Source: Podocnemis expansa (taxonomy: Eukaryota > Chordata > Testudines > Podocnemididae). From it: a stretch of DNA of 64,000 nt. The notes beneath the pieces were generated by a model. It saw only the letters and a program-made list of their open reading frames with translations, was not told the origin of the DNA and made no database searches. Location: contig ML681996.1 of NCBI GenBank assembly GCA_007922195.1, forward strand, positions 14,819,990-14,883,989, given 5' to 3'. A program made the translations under genes and the position numbers. Of the stretch, positions 23,848 to 35,849 are shown in pieces (within the stretch, counting starts at the first letter, position 1; each line of letters starts with the position of its first letter).

Positions 23848-24832
23848 ATCTACTCTTTACACCAACATCCCATACAAAGATGGACAACAAGCCACCATGA
23901 ACAGTATCACTTATGATATCACAGCACACCTAGTGGCTGAATCACAGAATAATAAAAACTGGAAGGACGCATCAGAGGTCATCAAGTCCAGTCCCCTATA
24001 CTCACGGCAGGACCAAATACCCTCTTAACTCATCCCTAACAGGTGTTTGTCTAACTTGCTCTTAAAAACTTCAAGTGATGGAGATTCCACAACCTGCCTA
24101 AGCAACCTACTCAAGTGGTTAATCACCCTGACAATTAGGAACCTAACATACAACCTTGAGGACAGCGGCACTCCTATGGATACCCCCATGGCCCCACATT
24201 ATGCCAACATTTTTATGGATGACTTAGAACACCTCCTCAGCTCTCATCCCCAAGTGCCACTCCTTTATTTGTGCTACACTGATGACATTTTCATCATCCG
24301 GATGCACAGAAAGGAAACCTTTGAAGAAATTCCACCAGCATTTCAATAATTTCAACCCAACCATCAACCTCAGCCTGGACCAGTCCACATAAGGAGATCC
24401 ACTTCATGGATACTACAGTACAAATAAGTGATGGGCACATAAACACCACCCAATACCGGAAACCTACTGTCCGCTCTCCTACCCACTTGCCTCTAGCTTT
24501 CATCCGGGACACATCACATAATCCACTGTCTACAGCCAAGCCCTAAGACTTAACTGCATTTGCTCTGATCCTTCAGAGAGAGACAAACAGCTTCAGGATC
24601 TCTAGCAAGCATTTTTAAAACTACAATACCCACCTGGGGAAATGAGGAAACAGATTGGCAGAGTCAGATGAGTACCCAAAAGTCACCTACTACAGGACAG
24701 GCTCAACAAGGAAAACAACAGAACAACACTGGTCATCATCTACAGCCCTCAAGTAAAACCACTCATGCATATCATAAAGAATCTTCAGCGTATCCTAGAA
24801 GACTATTCCTCACTCTCTCAAGCCTCGGGAGG
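23848..24832 (+). mobile_element. Penelope-like retroelement, reverse-transcriptase fragment, interrupted
   Basis: The plus strand encodes broken pieces of a Penelope-like RT: LYTNIPYKDGQQA near 23855, GTPMDTPMAPHYANIFMDDL near 24160-24225, then LYLCYTDDIFIIR with the YxDD catalytic box near 24265, and MHIIKNLQRILEDYSSLSQA near 24765. A CR1 tail is inserted at about 23940-24143, and several frameshifts and stops follow. No GIY-YIG endonuclease domain is visible. It is inactive. Confidence 0.8.
23940..24143 (-). mobile_element. CR1 3' tail nested in the Penelope-like element
   Basis: AATCACAGAATAATAAAAAC TGGAAGG through GTGGTTAATCACCCTGACAA is the CR1 3' end on the minus strand. It splits the Penelope RT frame between the PLE words CACCTAGTGGCTGA and CCTAACATACAACC, so the CR1 insertion is younger. 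Confidence 0.75.
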
Positions 24833-25254
24833 TACTTTTGGCACACTTAGCACACACATTCTAGCATACTCTAGTAGCCTGCCACTGAAAGCCCCACCCA
24901 CTGCCAAAAGAGCTGTGGCAGCGGGTTGCTGGCCCTTTAAAAGCAGACACAGAAATGGAGAGTGGCAGCAGCTCCACTGCGATGTCGAAGGCACTGCTTG
25001 ACGTTTTGCCACTGAAAGTGCACTGGGTGGTCACTTTTTTGCAGAGGTGGGGGCTGCCCCAGAAGCCTCCAGCTGCTGCAACTGCCTTTGCAGGTAGTTT
25101 TCTTTTGGTTGCAGGGGCTACTTAAATTTTATCTGCCACTGAAAGTGCTGGATGCTAGAGGAACCTGAGTGGCAGGGGAGTCTTGGTGTGTCATGAATGA
25201 CTGGGAGTCCGTTTAACCATGTTGCAACACTGAAGGGGTTCTGCTGACCTCAAT

Positions 25255-27360
25255 ATATTTAACTTATAAAAATATTCTTTAACCTTTTCTTTTCCTGTTT
25301 AGCTAGTGTTTCTTCACCCTTATTAAGATAAATTATATTAAGTATCAGCTCACAATTTGCCTTAATAAACAGTAAAGCAAAAGAAGATTTCAACACTTCA
25401 GCTGGGGCACACCACTTGTTACTGGTTGCCAACTTGACATGGAGCCATTGATTCCTACATGTTGAAACTGCTGATCTAGCCAGTTTTCTATTCACCTTAA
25501 AGTCCACATATCCAACCAATACTTCCTTAATTTGCCAATGAGAATGCTGTGGGAAACTGTATCAAAAGCCTTACTAAAGTCGAGGTATATCACATCAACG
25601 GCTCTTCCCACATCCACAAATCCAGTCATCTCATCATAGAAGGCAATGAGGTTGGTCAGGCATGATTTATGCTTGGTGAATCCATGCTGACTGTTCCTGA
25701 TCACTCTGTTTTCCTCCAAGTGTTTCAGGATGGATTCTTTGAGAACCTGCTCCATGATTTTTCCAGCGGTTGAGGTGAGGCTGACAGGTCTGTAATTCCC
25801 TGCATCCTCCTTTTTCCTTTCTTGAAGATAGGCACTATATTTGCTTTCTTCCAGTCCTCTGGCACCTCCCCCATTCACCATGAGTTTTCAAAGATAATGG
25901 CCAACGGTACTGCTATCTCATCAGTCAGCTCCCTCAGCACCCTCGGATGCAGTTCATCCGGCCCCATGGACTTGTGCACATCTAGCTTCTTTAAGTAGTC
26001 CCTGACCTGACCTTCTGTCACCAAGGGCCTCTCTTCCTCTCTCCAAGCTACTGTACCTAGTGTAGTGGTCTGGGAGCTGACCCTGCCTGTGAAAACTGAA
26101 GTAAAAAAAGCATTGAGCACTTTAGCTTTTTCCTCATCCTCTGTCACAAGGATACCTGTCCCATTCAGTAAGGGACCTACACCATCCCTGATCCTCTTCT
26201 TGTTATTGATATACTTGTAGAACCCCTTCCTGTTATCCTTCACATCCCTTGCTAGCCGCAACTCCATTTGTCCTTTGGCCTTTCTGATTTTATCCCTGCA
26301 GTCCCGAGCAATGTCTTTATATGCCTCCTTAGTCATCTGTCCTAGCTTCCACTTCCTGTAAGCTTCCTTTTTATGCTTCAGCTCAGTGCAGAGCTCTCTG
26401 TTAAGCCACTCTGGACGCCTTCCACATTTGCTATACTTTTTCGTTATCGGAATGGTATCTTTCTGAGCCCTTAGCAAGGTGTCTTTAAAATGCAGCCAAC
26501 TCTCTTGGACACATTTCCCCTTCAGATCAGCCTCCCAAGGGATCCTGCCCATCAGTTCCCTGAGGGAGCCAAAATATGCTTTTCTGAAGTCCAGGGTCTG
26601 AGTTTTGCTTCTTTCCTTTAATCAGCATCTTGAACTTAATCATCTCATGGTCACTGCTATCCAGGTTGCCATTCACTTCTACTTCCCTGATCAATTCTTC
26701 TCTGTTTGTGAGCAGCAGCTCGAGAGGTGCAAGGCCCCTAGCTGGTTCCTCCAGCATTTGTACTAGGAAGTGGTCCTCAACACTCTCCAAAAACTCCTTG
26801 GATTGCCTGTGCACTGCTGTATTGGCCTCCCAGTAGATGTCAGGGTAATTGAAGTCCCCCATGAGAACCAGGGCCTGTGATCTGGAAACTTCTGCCAGTT
26901 CTCCCTAGAATGCCTCATTCACCTCCTCCTTCTGATCTGGTGGTCTATAGCAGACACCCACTACGACATCCCCCTTGTTGCTCTCCCCTCTAAACTTAAC
27001 CAACAGACTTTCAACTGGCTCATTTCCACTTTCATAATGAAGCTCTGAGCAGTCATAGAGCTCTTTTGCATATAGTGCTGCTACTCCTCCCCCTCTTCTT
27101 CCCTGCCTGTGCTTCCTGAACAGTTTATACCCATCGATTGCAGAGCTCCAGTCATGCAAACTATCCCACCACATCTCTGTTATCCCAATTATATCATAGT
27201 TCTTCGTCTGCGCCAGTACTACCAATTCTTCCTGCTTGTTTCCCAGGCTCCTCGCATTTGTGTATAGGCACCTAAGACACCAGGTTGATTGCCCTACTTT
27301 CCCATTTTGATTTTCAATTCTATTGTATCTACCTCCCTGCATTTTATCTCACTGTTGACC
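25255..27360 (-). mobile_element. CR1 LINE ORF2, 3'-truncated copy
   Basis: On the minus strand the apurinic-type endonuclease comes first (LYTNARSLGNKQEEL, ITEMWWD, then MGDFNYPDIYW near 26860), followed by RT blocks ([47 protein letters not shown]). The frame breaks several times, and the clear homology fades below about 25490, before the FADD catalytic box. The open pieces of 111 to 225 codons make this one of the better preserved LINE copies in the window. Confidence 0.88.
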
Positions 27361-27419
27361 TCCCCCACTTGCTTCAGGTATTAGGGCTTCATTAGAGCAC
27401 CTAAGTTGATTTGACAGGC

Positions 27420-27486
27420 ATGGACAGGAAAAAGTTATTTCAAAATAAGCCTCCTTATTTTGAAATATTTAAGTGTAGACAAACCT
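27420..27486. repeat. Fold-back MITE remnant
   Basis: TTATTTCAAAATAAGCC TCCTTATTTTGAAATA then GTGTAGAC is the inner palindrome and end of the TTTCGAAATAA family seen at 8522 and 38743. Confidence 0.5.
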
Positions 27487-27858
27487 TGTATTTGCTCTTT
27501 GCCAGTCCTCTAGGACATCTCCAGTCTTCCATGATTTTTCAAAGATAATAACCAATGGCTCAGATATCTCCTGAGTCTAGTCCTTGAGTATTCTAGGGTG
27601 CATATCATCAGGCCCTGGTGACTTGAAGACATCCAATTTGTCTAAGTAGCTTTTAACTTGATCTTTCCCTCTTTTAGCTTCTGCTCCTGTCCCATTTTTA
27701 TTGCCCTCCCCTATGTGAGGCATCCAGTCACCACCAACCTTCTTGGTGAAGACCGAAACAAAGAAATCATTTAGTTCCTCTGCCATTTCCACATTTTCTG
27801 TTATTGTTTCTCCCTCTTTGTTGAGTAATGGACATATGCTGCCCTTGGTCTTTCTCTT

Positions 27859-27907
<49 letters not shown>

Positions 27908-27917
27908 NNNNNNNNNN

Positions 27918-27968
<51 letters not shown>

Positions 27969-28570
27969 AAATTTTGCTACCATTTATGCCTTCAGCTAGC
28001 TTGATCTCTGTTTATGCCTTGGCCTTTCTGATTTTTCCCTTACGTAAGTGTGTTATTTGTTTATAGTCATCTTTTGTGATTTGTTTCAGTTTCCATTTAT
28101 TGTAGGACTCTTTCTTCATTTTTAGATGATTGACAACCTCCTGGTTAAAACAGGGTGGTCTCTTGCCATACTTCCTAGCCTTCTTGAACACTGTAATAGT
28201 TTGTTCTTGTGTCCTTAATACTGTCTCTTTGAAAAACTGCCAACTGTCTTCAGTTGTTTTTCTTCTTAGACAAGCTTTGCATGAGATGCTACCTACGAAA
28301 TCCATGAGCACACTAAAGTCTGCCTTCTTGAAATCCATCATCTGTCCCTTTCCATTCATTAGAATCATGAACTCTACCATTTCATGATCGCTTTCACCTA
28401 AGTTATCTTCCACTTTCAAATTCTCAAACAGCTCATCTCTCTTTGTCAAAATCAAGTCAAGAATGGTCCCTCCCCTAGTAGCTTTCTCCACCTTTTGAAA
28501 TAAAATATTGTCTCCAATACATTCCAAGAACTTGTTGGATAATCTGTGGCTTGCAACGTTATTTTGCCAA
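27487..28570 (-). mobile_element. CR1 LINE, second internal copy, split by a (TG)n tract
   Basis: The minus strand encodes [20 protein letters not shown] and [10 protein letters not shown] (upstream), then [20 protein letters not shown], then beyond the microsatellite [16 protein letters not shown] and [20 protein letters not shown]. These are the linker and early RT parts of a CR1 subfamily different from the copy at 25.3-27.4 kb. Confidence 0.85.
27861..27966. repeat. (TG)n microsatellite containing a 10-N assembly gap
   Basis: The TG dinucleotide repeats run from 27861 to 27966, broken only by Ns at 27908-27917. The run of exactly ten Ns is probably a placeholder, so the true repeat length is unknown. 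It interrupts the CR1 copy. Confidence 0.97.
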
Positions 28571-29766
28571 TAGAAGTCTCATCATTTGTGCTCATCTGTT
28601 CCAATTTGACCATATTTTTTTACATAGGATTCCTTTTTGATTCTCAGGTCATTAAAGAGCTCCTGATGGAGCCTTGTACTATTCTTCCTATTTTCATTTG
28701 CATGTATGAGATTTTCATATTCTATGCAAATGAAAGATTCTGCAGAAGACACACAGTTGTGGCTTTCAGAATCAGCCTATGCAATTTAACAAGGCAAACT
28801 GTTAGTTTCTGTCATAACACTCTCTTCTAACCTTCTCTGCACTCCAGTGGGGGGATGGGGTGGGAGGTGGGATGTCCCTGCTGTCATAACCAGAACATCA
28901 GCTCCAGAAGGAATGAATGTCAGGCAAATAAAAAATTTAATCTAAAAGTTAACAAAAACTTAGGGCAAGTTATGGCACAAAAGTCACAGGATACAACTGA
29001 GGGTGGAGGGAGGATAGGGACCCTTCCCTAGAAGCCTTGTAGAATCTGCATCAATCAGCTGCTCTTTCTAGCTGGTATTGAAGGAGAACAGATGTTCTGC
29101 CCTCAGGTCATTCTACCTGCCTTCTGGAAAGTAGAACTGAACCATCTGAATGCAGAGCAAAATACCCACCTCTTCTGCCCAGACCTCAAAGCTTCTCTCA
29201 GTTCAACTAGACACGGGGCTTCTCCGCAAGCTGTCTACTCTGGCCTTTGTGTACTGCATATAACCTACCCTTCACGGAGTACCCACACTTTTATTGTCCT
29301 TCTTCCCTTAGATGCTAATTCCCTCTAATTTTGCCCACTTGTGCCTGAGATTAACTTTTAGGAAAAACTTTTAGCTAGTTTACTTATCTACTGTTTGTTT
29401 TAAGGGAGCACTGCTGCAAGTGAATGGAAACCATTCTCCACAAGGACGCTTTCACCATGGATCTTTCTGTTTTGCAGGCCACTCTCACTCCTCACCTTGT
29501 ATGGTGAATGGATGTGAATGCAGTTCAAACCATGGAGGTAACCTCCCCATGTTCTGAGGAAAGGAAAGCCTTCCAGAGGAGAATAAGTCACCATCTTTCT
29601 GTTCTGCATTTACATAGTAGCTAGCACAATGGGGTTCTGTTCTGTGACTAAGGCTCCTCAGCACTCCAGTAATACACATAATGAAACAGCAACACTTGCC
29701 TGCTGGATTTCCCCTGGCTCTGATTCAGTTGTCATGGCCAGGTCATATTCAGGATAACAGTTAGAC

Positions 29767-30250
29767 CAGGGCCAAAGGGGTAGTCATATTAGTCTGGTTC
29801 AGCAAAAAAAGAAACAAGAAGTCTAGTGGCTCTTTTTAAAGACTAACAAATTTAATTATTGCATGAAATGTACTTATGCAAATGGATAACAAATAAAAGT
29901 TTCAAAAAGAAACTGCAGAAACGGAATTCATATGCAGATTTAACACCATCAACTTAGGGGTAAAGAGAGACTACCTTTTTTCCACTATTACAACAGGTAA
30001 TTTTGCTTTTCTTTTCTCCCTCACATCCCTCCTATATGCTGTTCTCCACTGTTTCAATCTAAACAACTACACTGATTTGCGGTAACAGTCTGATCTGATC
30101 ATAAGACTTACACTTCCCTGCATTTTCCTCCCATTCATCTGTACTTCTCCACCTTCATGTGCCTGATTAAGTGGGATTTTCTCCAAGAAAGCTCATGTGA
30201 TAAATAAATTTATTAGTCTTTAAAACTACCACTTAACTCTGTATTTGTTT
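29767..30250 (+). mobile_element. Short Penelope-type element with inverted ends
   Basis: The forward end (AAAGGGGTAGTCATATTAGT to 29868) and a reverse end (AAGTGGGATTTTCTCC to 30250) enclose about 300 bp. Part of that interior, read in reverse, matches the bodies of the copies at 3411 and 4890. This is the largest inverted-end copy and shows the arms are ends of a real element. Confidence 0.6.
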
Positions 30251-30259
30251 TAATTAGAC

Positions 30260-31685
30260 CAGGGGTTCTTTACCTATTTACAGCTGTGGGCTGCACATGC
30301 AGCTCTCTCTGTGTTACTGGGCCACATCCACACAACATATTGTGGTAAAGCGAGGCTTTTTAGTCTGCCTCTTGGAGGTCCTGCGCATTTATCTTGTGGA
30401 CTGGCAAAGTCCAGTTGGTTCCTCTCACTAGGGCTTCTTCCCCGTTCCAAGATCCCTTAGTGGGCCTGTGCCCCTGGGGAAATGGGGGGGGTGGTCCTGC
30501 CCTCTACCCTGGACCCCGATCCAGGGACCCTATGAGTAGCAGCCTTCACACTGAGTCTTCTGCTGTCATCTTTTGTAGGTATACAGTAGCTCGCAGTTCC
30601 CTAGTCCTGTGAGGCCCAGAGTTTTGGAAAGCCAAGGTCTTCAGCTGGCCCTTTGCCTCTCACAGGAGGCCACGCTCTTTATTTGGTTAATCAGCAGCTG
30701 ATTGGTCTCTTGCTGTAACCACATGGACTCTTGTTGAGCGGCGATCTGAGCGCTGGTGGCCTCTTGCTGGGCTGCTGTAGCCTGTATGAATGCCTTGACT
30801 ACATCCTCCACGATAGGGAAAGGGTTTCCTCTTTCCTGCTCCCTTCTGCTTAGGCTGCTGCGCAAATAATCCCTCCCCTGACTCCAGTTGTGGTGAAGCG
30901 AGGCTTAGTCTACTTCTTGGAGGTCCTGCGTATTTATCTTGTGGACTGGCAATGTCCAGCTGGTCCCTCTCACTGGGGCTTCTTCCCTGTTCTAAGACCC
31001 CCTTAATGGGCCTGCACCCCTGGGGAAATGGGGGGTTGGTCCCGCCCTCTACCCCGGGCCCTGCCCCAGGGACCCTATGAGCAGCAGCCTTCACACTGAG
31101 TCCAGGAGGCTACTGTCTTCCCTGGATCGCCAAAGTGTGGCCCCACAGTTCCTCTACCACCTTCTAAGGCTGAGAAGAACTCACAGCCTCCTGGTCTGAA
31201 GCCTCAGTCTCTGTGGTCCTCTCTTTGTTTGGGTTGGGGTTGCCCCACCTTTACTCCCTTGCTCAGTTCTTGAAGTAAATCAAGTCCTCCTTCAAGCTAC
31301 AGGGCCTAATAGCCTTGCTTGTAAGAATTCTCCCACTCCCTCTGTACCTTTTTGGGTATTGTAGCAAAACCGCAAACAAAAACTTCTCCAACTGTTCTTC
31401 CAACAGCTCTAGACCCCTCTGGCCTCCCTTCAGCTGCCCTGCCCTGCCTGAGAAGGAGGCTTTTAAGCAGTGCACCAGGTTTGTCAATTGAGACACCTGG
31501 AACCAATTATCCTGGCTAACCTAGCCCAGGAAACAAGGCTTTACTAAGCCGGGGGCTAATATACACGCCTTCCACCATCCTCTTATTCCCATCTACTTTG
31601 ACCCTGTCACAGTATATGCTGCCTGTGCACTACTGAAGACATCATGTGGGTTGCAGCTATGTGCTGGCTCAGCTGAGAACCACTG
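30260..31685. mobile_element. hAT-like element split by an LTR retrotransposon
   Basis: The left part (CAGGGGTTCTTTACC to 30340) and right part (31612-31685, ending GCTGAGAACCACTG) together match the reverse complement of the intact element at 57829-57973, in order. The LTR element lies exactly between them. The outer flanks match at only five of eight bases. Confidence 0.65.
30341..31611 (-). mobile_element. Truncated LTR retrotransposon
   Basis: A complete LTR-like unit (30889-31611, 723 bp, TGTGG...TCACA) and a partial copy of the same sequence (30341 to about 30560) lie in direct orientation with about 330 bp between. Flanks share ATAT (30337-30340 and within 31612-31617). The middle encodes, on the minus strand, 74 codons rich in Gln and Ala (QQETNQLLINQIKS), like the start of a Gypsy-type gag. 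No protease, RT or integrase remains. The class is uncertain (Gypsy versus endogenous retrovirus). Confidence 0.65.
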
Positions 31686-31735
31686 AGTTAGGGTCTCTAC
31701 ACAGACCACTGCAAACATGGGTTATCCCACAAATG

Positions 31736-32381
31736 CAGTATACTCCCGATTATTGGAATGGCACAGGCCATGCAGATTCTATTCAGATAATTGGTAGGTC
31801 AGATAATCAAGAGGGCAGAAGCCATTCAGCAGAGGTATGGCTCCTTCTCCTTGCAGTCCAGCCTGAGAGGAAAGGATCTCTTCACTGACCCACCAGGACC
31901 GCAGCCCTGCTCCCTGTACCTTGCAGGATCAGGTGTCATAAGCACAGGAAGACCGCTGCAGCTCTGGTGTCACAACCTTCATCCTCCACTCCTAAGACAA
32001 CAGGGTTGCCGAGGTCCCCCTGGCTGCCATGGAAGTCATTCTGCAGCTCGGTGGCCTCCTCTGCACCTGAGGGGTTGCTCTTCCTCCTCGCAGTCCTGAC
32101 TGCGCATCTCTTCTTTATTAATCAAAATCCATATTATCCCAAGATCCAAAGGGATAGCTGTGTTAGTCTAGTTCAGTAAAATGAACAAGAAGTTCTGTGG
32201 CACTTAAAGACTACTGCAATAAATTAATTTGTTAGTCTTTAAGTGCCACAGAACTCCACATTATCCCAATCCTTTCCTTGTTCCCCAGCATGAGATGGAT
32301 GCCTTTGTAACACGTGTCTCGTGCTGGAGGACAAAGAAAAGATTCAGATAATGCAGGGTTTGGATAAATGGGAATATACTG
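31736..32381. mobile_element. Tigger/pogo-like non-autonomous DNA element
   Basis: Inverted ends CAGTATACTCCCGATTATTGG and TTTGGATAAATGGGAATATACTG, with inner copies of CAGATAAT, resemble pogo/Tigger ends. TA follows the right end, and TG precedes the left end where TA would be expected. A palindromic Penelope-type copy sits inside at 32145-32265. Confidence 0.6.
32145..32265. mobile_element. Penelope-type repeat, palindromic copy nested in Tigger-like element
   Basis: Forward arm GTTAGTCTAGTTCAGTAAAA to GACTACTGCAAT, reverse arm AATTTGTTAGTCTTTAAGTG CCACAGAACTCC. The host sequence CATATTATCCC is repeated as CACATTATCCC on the other side, a probable target duplication of ATTATCCC. Confidence 0.65.
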
Positions 32382-33051
32382 TACAACTATTAGAACCACT
32401 TTTTATCATAAAAAAATTTCATAATTTCCCTCCCCAACAGAATAACTCCCATCTTGAGGGATGTTTCAATGCTCCCCAGTGTTTATTTCCCAGACTGCGC
32501 CATCCTGCCTCCTCATGCTGGAAGAAGAACTTGCCACTCCACAGCATTTTGCTATGTATTAACAAACTTGTATTATACAACTTGGCAGAGCAGGTCTCAT
32601 CAACATAGGGACGTCAACTGGCATGGGTAAGAAAAGTTAACATGCATGAGGCTCTTGTAAAGCTAATTTTTTTTTCTGAAATTAGATGTGGAGAATCTGA
32701 CTCTGTGGAAATGGGTACGCCTAGGAGACACACAGCCCACCTTCTTTTCTATACTGGAGAAGGTACTATCCATGGTATACAGTATGGTTGCCAACAAAAT
32801 GAAAATCAATTAAATGCACTTAGTAAAAATCAGAACTTTGGTTATAATTAATGATGACTAATGAATAGGCAAGGATAACATATGTAAGTTCAACATATTC
32901 CAAACGACAGTTAGTAATCTATTCTCAACTAGGAATAGCATGTGCACTTTTCTCTATTGTGATTTTACTAAAGAATGCTATTCCTCCTAATGTCTGTTAA
33001 TATGAACATCATTTCTCTTGCTAATAGTTAAATGGTCAGATTGTCTCTTAC

Positions 33052-33221
33052 TTGATTAATGGTCTTTTCCATCTGTACCAAGCCCAGGTTTGGGAGAGTG
33101 CTTTTAATAAAATCCACAATGGTTTCTAAGTTCTCATGTTGAAGAATCAATGGCTTGTGGCTTCCCAACAGACTTAAAGCCACTTTAAATATAACCTCAG
33201 ATCCCTGAAGAAAGAGCATAT
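33052..33221 (-). CDS. TBC1D1: TBC1D1 exon: end of the TBC domain
   Basis: This 170-nt exon has acceptor TTGCTTTCACAG and donor GTAAGAGA. It reads (D)MLFLQGSEVIFKVALSLL, then GSHKPLILQHENLETIVDF, and ends MEKTINQ in phase 0. It forms the last helices of the TBC domain and the linker to the C-terminal coiled coil. An upstream in-frame Met in the intron makes a longer ORF look possible, but the splice acceptor and phase place the exon start at 33221. Confidence 0.97.
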
Positions 33222-35849
33222 CTGTGAAAGCAATGAAAAACGAAAAGTACATAAAACAAAGCACATCTTTTGATAAGAATAATACAAGGCTAAAATTTCT
33301 AAAGTATAACAACTTCATACACTATATAAATCAAGAGGCTAGAAAATTTGTAATTGTATTTTCTAGTTCAACCTCTTTTACATCAGTCTATACTGAAAAG
33401 GAAAACTGAATTTTGAAAACTTTTACTCTGAAAAACAAACATTTCTTCAATCAATGGAATCTGTATGATATGACACCAATAAGGCACAATTTGGGGGATT
33501 TTGGAAAGGATTAGATAGTCATATATTTTATGTAGAAAATGTATTTTTAGTTATACTAGCTAAGTAATACACTTCAAGGACACAACTGAGCAATGCTGTA
33601 TAAAGGAGCTCCTTCTCCTGTCCTGATGAAATATTGTACAAACAGCCATGTGTACGAGAAAGAGAAGGTGCATGTGTCTGTGTGTACATGCATTCTGTGG
33701 TGGGCTGTGATTTTTTCTAAAGCATTAAATATACATCAGGGCCATTATTATTAAGTTATTTAAGTGCCAACCGTGTATTTAATGAGCTAGATCAACTGTC
33801 CTGGCTGGCAACTTACCATCTGAGATATTCAGTACATATTTAAGCCATATACATTAGGCTATGCAATGGAATTTGGACAGTGTTACCCCTTCTTGCGTGT
33901 GTTATGCTTTTTGAGAGGGATCATGAGAATTCTATGAGGAAGTAAATGAAAGCAACAGACTTATCGTTCTGTTGTCAGTTCTGAGTTTGAATAGGATTAT
34001 AAATTTAAAAATAAATTATTGTAGGGAAGTGCAAAACTACCTTAGGAAAACATACCACATTGTCTACTGGACTTGGGGTAAGGAAATCAATTTTCTAATA
34101 GCCTCTGGTTTATGTGTTTTTAATATAACTATCTGGGAAACATTAGTATCCTAGTAAGCCACACTGCTAAGCACTTGTGTAGTGTATCTTGAAATCTTAC
34201 TAACGTAGGCTGTGCATTAATGCTGCAGGTGCCCCTCTATAGACAGCATCCTGGTACACATTCAGCAAACTGAAGCTACAATATCTAGCTACTGCTCAGC
34301 ATAACTTCCTCTCTGTCTCTTCCTTTTTCCTTTACAAACAGCCTCCAATGTAGCACAGGTCTTTAGGGAGACAGGAAATACATGAACAGCCAACAATACC
34401 ACTCACAATCCATCTGGCCAAGAGAAATACAAACAGCTCCTTTCCTCTAGACCCTCTTGCTACTAGACCTTAAAATCTGCTCTGAGTTTTAAGGAGGAAT
34501 ATCCAGGATATTATGAAAGTTACTCAGGGGTGGGGGCAGAGGTGGAGGAAGACTGGGGGGACACCATATGGATGGTAAGCAGTATTTCTTGGTGATTTTT
34601 TGTCTAGATTTGCTAAGTCCCAAACAAATTGTGATTATACAAAGGTTTCTTATCTCTCTCTCTTCCTTTGATTTGAACCTGCCAGTTAGGTCATACTGCT
34701 GTACTGTATATCACCGTAATTCACATGGCAAGAGGCTAATGCCAAACTCATTAGAACTTCATGATCAAATGGAGAAAGAAACTGAGCAATAAGGGAAGAT
34801 GCTGTTCTCAAAATCACAAGTCTCTCCAAATGCAGCAAAGAACACAAGAAAACATGGGCTGACTACATTTCTCTGTAAAAATATCTCCCCTTTTCAAGCT
34901 TGCATCAAAATGAAAGTTTCCCCCTATAGTTATTTGACTTTACCCTGAAGCCATAGGTCATTTCACTCCTTCCTGCATTCATCTCAGGCTGAGCCTAAAC
35001 CATATGTAATAAAAGTAGTGCAAAATGCTACAGTTCCAAGTCAGTGCGTTCCTTAAGGGCTATTCTGAATGATGTAATGGAGAGTGAACATCTGTCTTCA
35101 TGTGTCTAGTGAAACTTGAAAAATACATGGCATTGCTCTGTATGGGAAGCTATTGTATTTAATATTAATACAAAGACCACCAAGCAAGAATCTACGAACA
35201 TGAAGTACAAAGCAGAACCTAATTAAGCAGAGACTAATACTTTTACAGGAGCCAACACCTACCCCTAGAAAAGATGCAGACAACTCAAGGTGACCTATAC
35301 ATGAGCTGGACTGATTATATACTTCTAAAATCCTTCATTCATATATAAAATAGTGAGCAGTGAACAAAGGCCCATTTGTTTTAGTAGCTTATCCATTCCT
35401 AAGGCTTGGTGTAAGTGGGCTGCAAGCCAGCAACAATGCAATGTAGGAATCTAAATTAACGTCAGCATGACTTGCAGACATCAGGGTTTAAAATCAAGTT
35501 ATCAACAATCTTGGAACAGAATAAATGTTGTTCTTCCACGTCTCCTCCACCACTAAATCAATAGCAGGTTTTAGAGAACCTTTGTTCTGCAGTGCCCTAG
35601 CATGACCTTCTACTCCAAAGTGTTGAAAGTTTGGACAGTTTGAGAAAAAAGAAAAAGGCAGTTTTGCTACTTTCTAGCATAACACAGCCTTGGTGCTCCA
35701 AAACATCTTTATAACCTTTGGCTTTAATAAATTGGAGTATAGCTTTCCACAGACAGTGGGAGAGTCTTTAAACATTGTATCTTTAAATATTGTATTATTA
35801 CATAGCTATTGGATTACTAGAGTCAAGGAATGAAAGACTGTCCTGTCAG

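Larger units (their letters stand above)
21246..33051 (-). other. TBC1D1: TBC1D1 intron (11.8 kb), retroelement nest
   Basis: Most of this intron is mobile DNA: a fold-back hAT element, a Penelope-like element, several CR1 pieces, an LTR element and a Tigger-like element. Unrecognised parts are 22.45-23.05 kb, 24.85-25.25 kb, 28.6-29.75 kb and 32.4-33.05 kb. The 24.85-25.25 kb part has three copies of CTGCCACTGAAAG. Confidence 0.9.

Noticed and set aside
25875..26552. 225-codon minus-strand frame, the longest in the window
   Set aside because: It is CR1 LINE ORF2 sequence, not a host gene; the flanking frames carry the endonuclease and RT parts.
27743..28066. 107-codon frame with Cys-Val repeats
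   Set aside because: It is the translated (TG)n tract with unknown bases.
33028..33318. A longer TBC1D1 exon starting at the upstream in-frame Met
   Set aside because: A good acceptor at 33222-33223 and the phase of the preceding exon fix the start at 33221.
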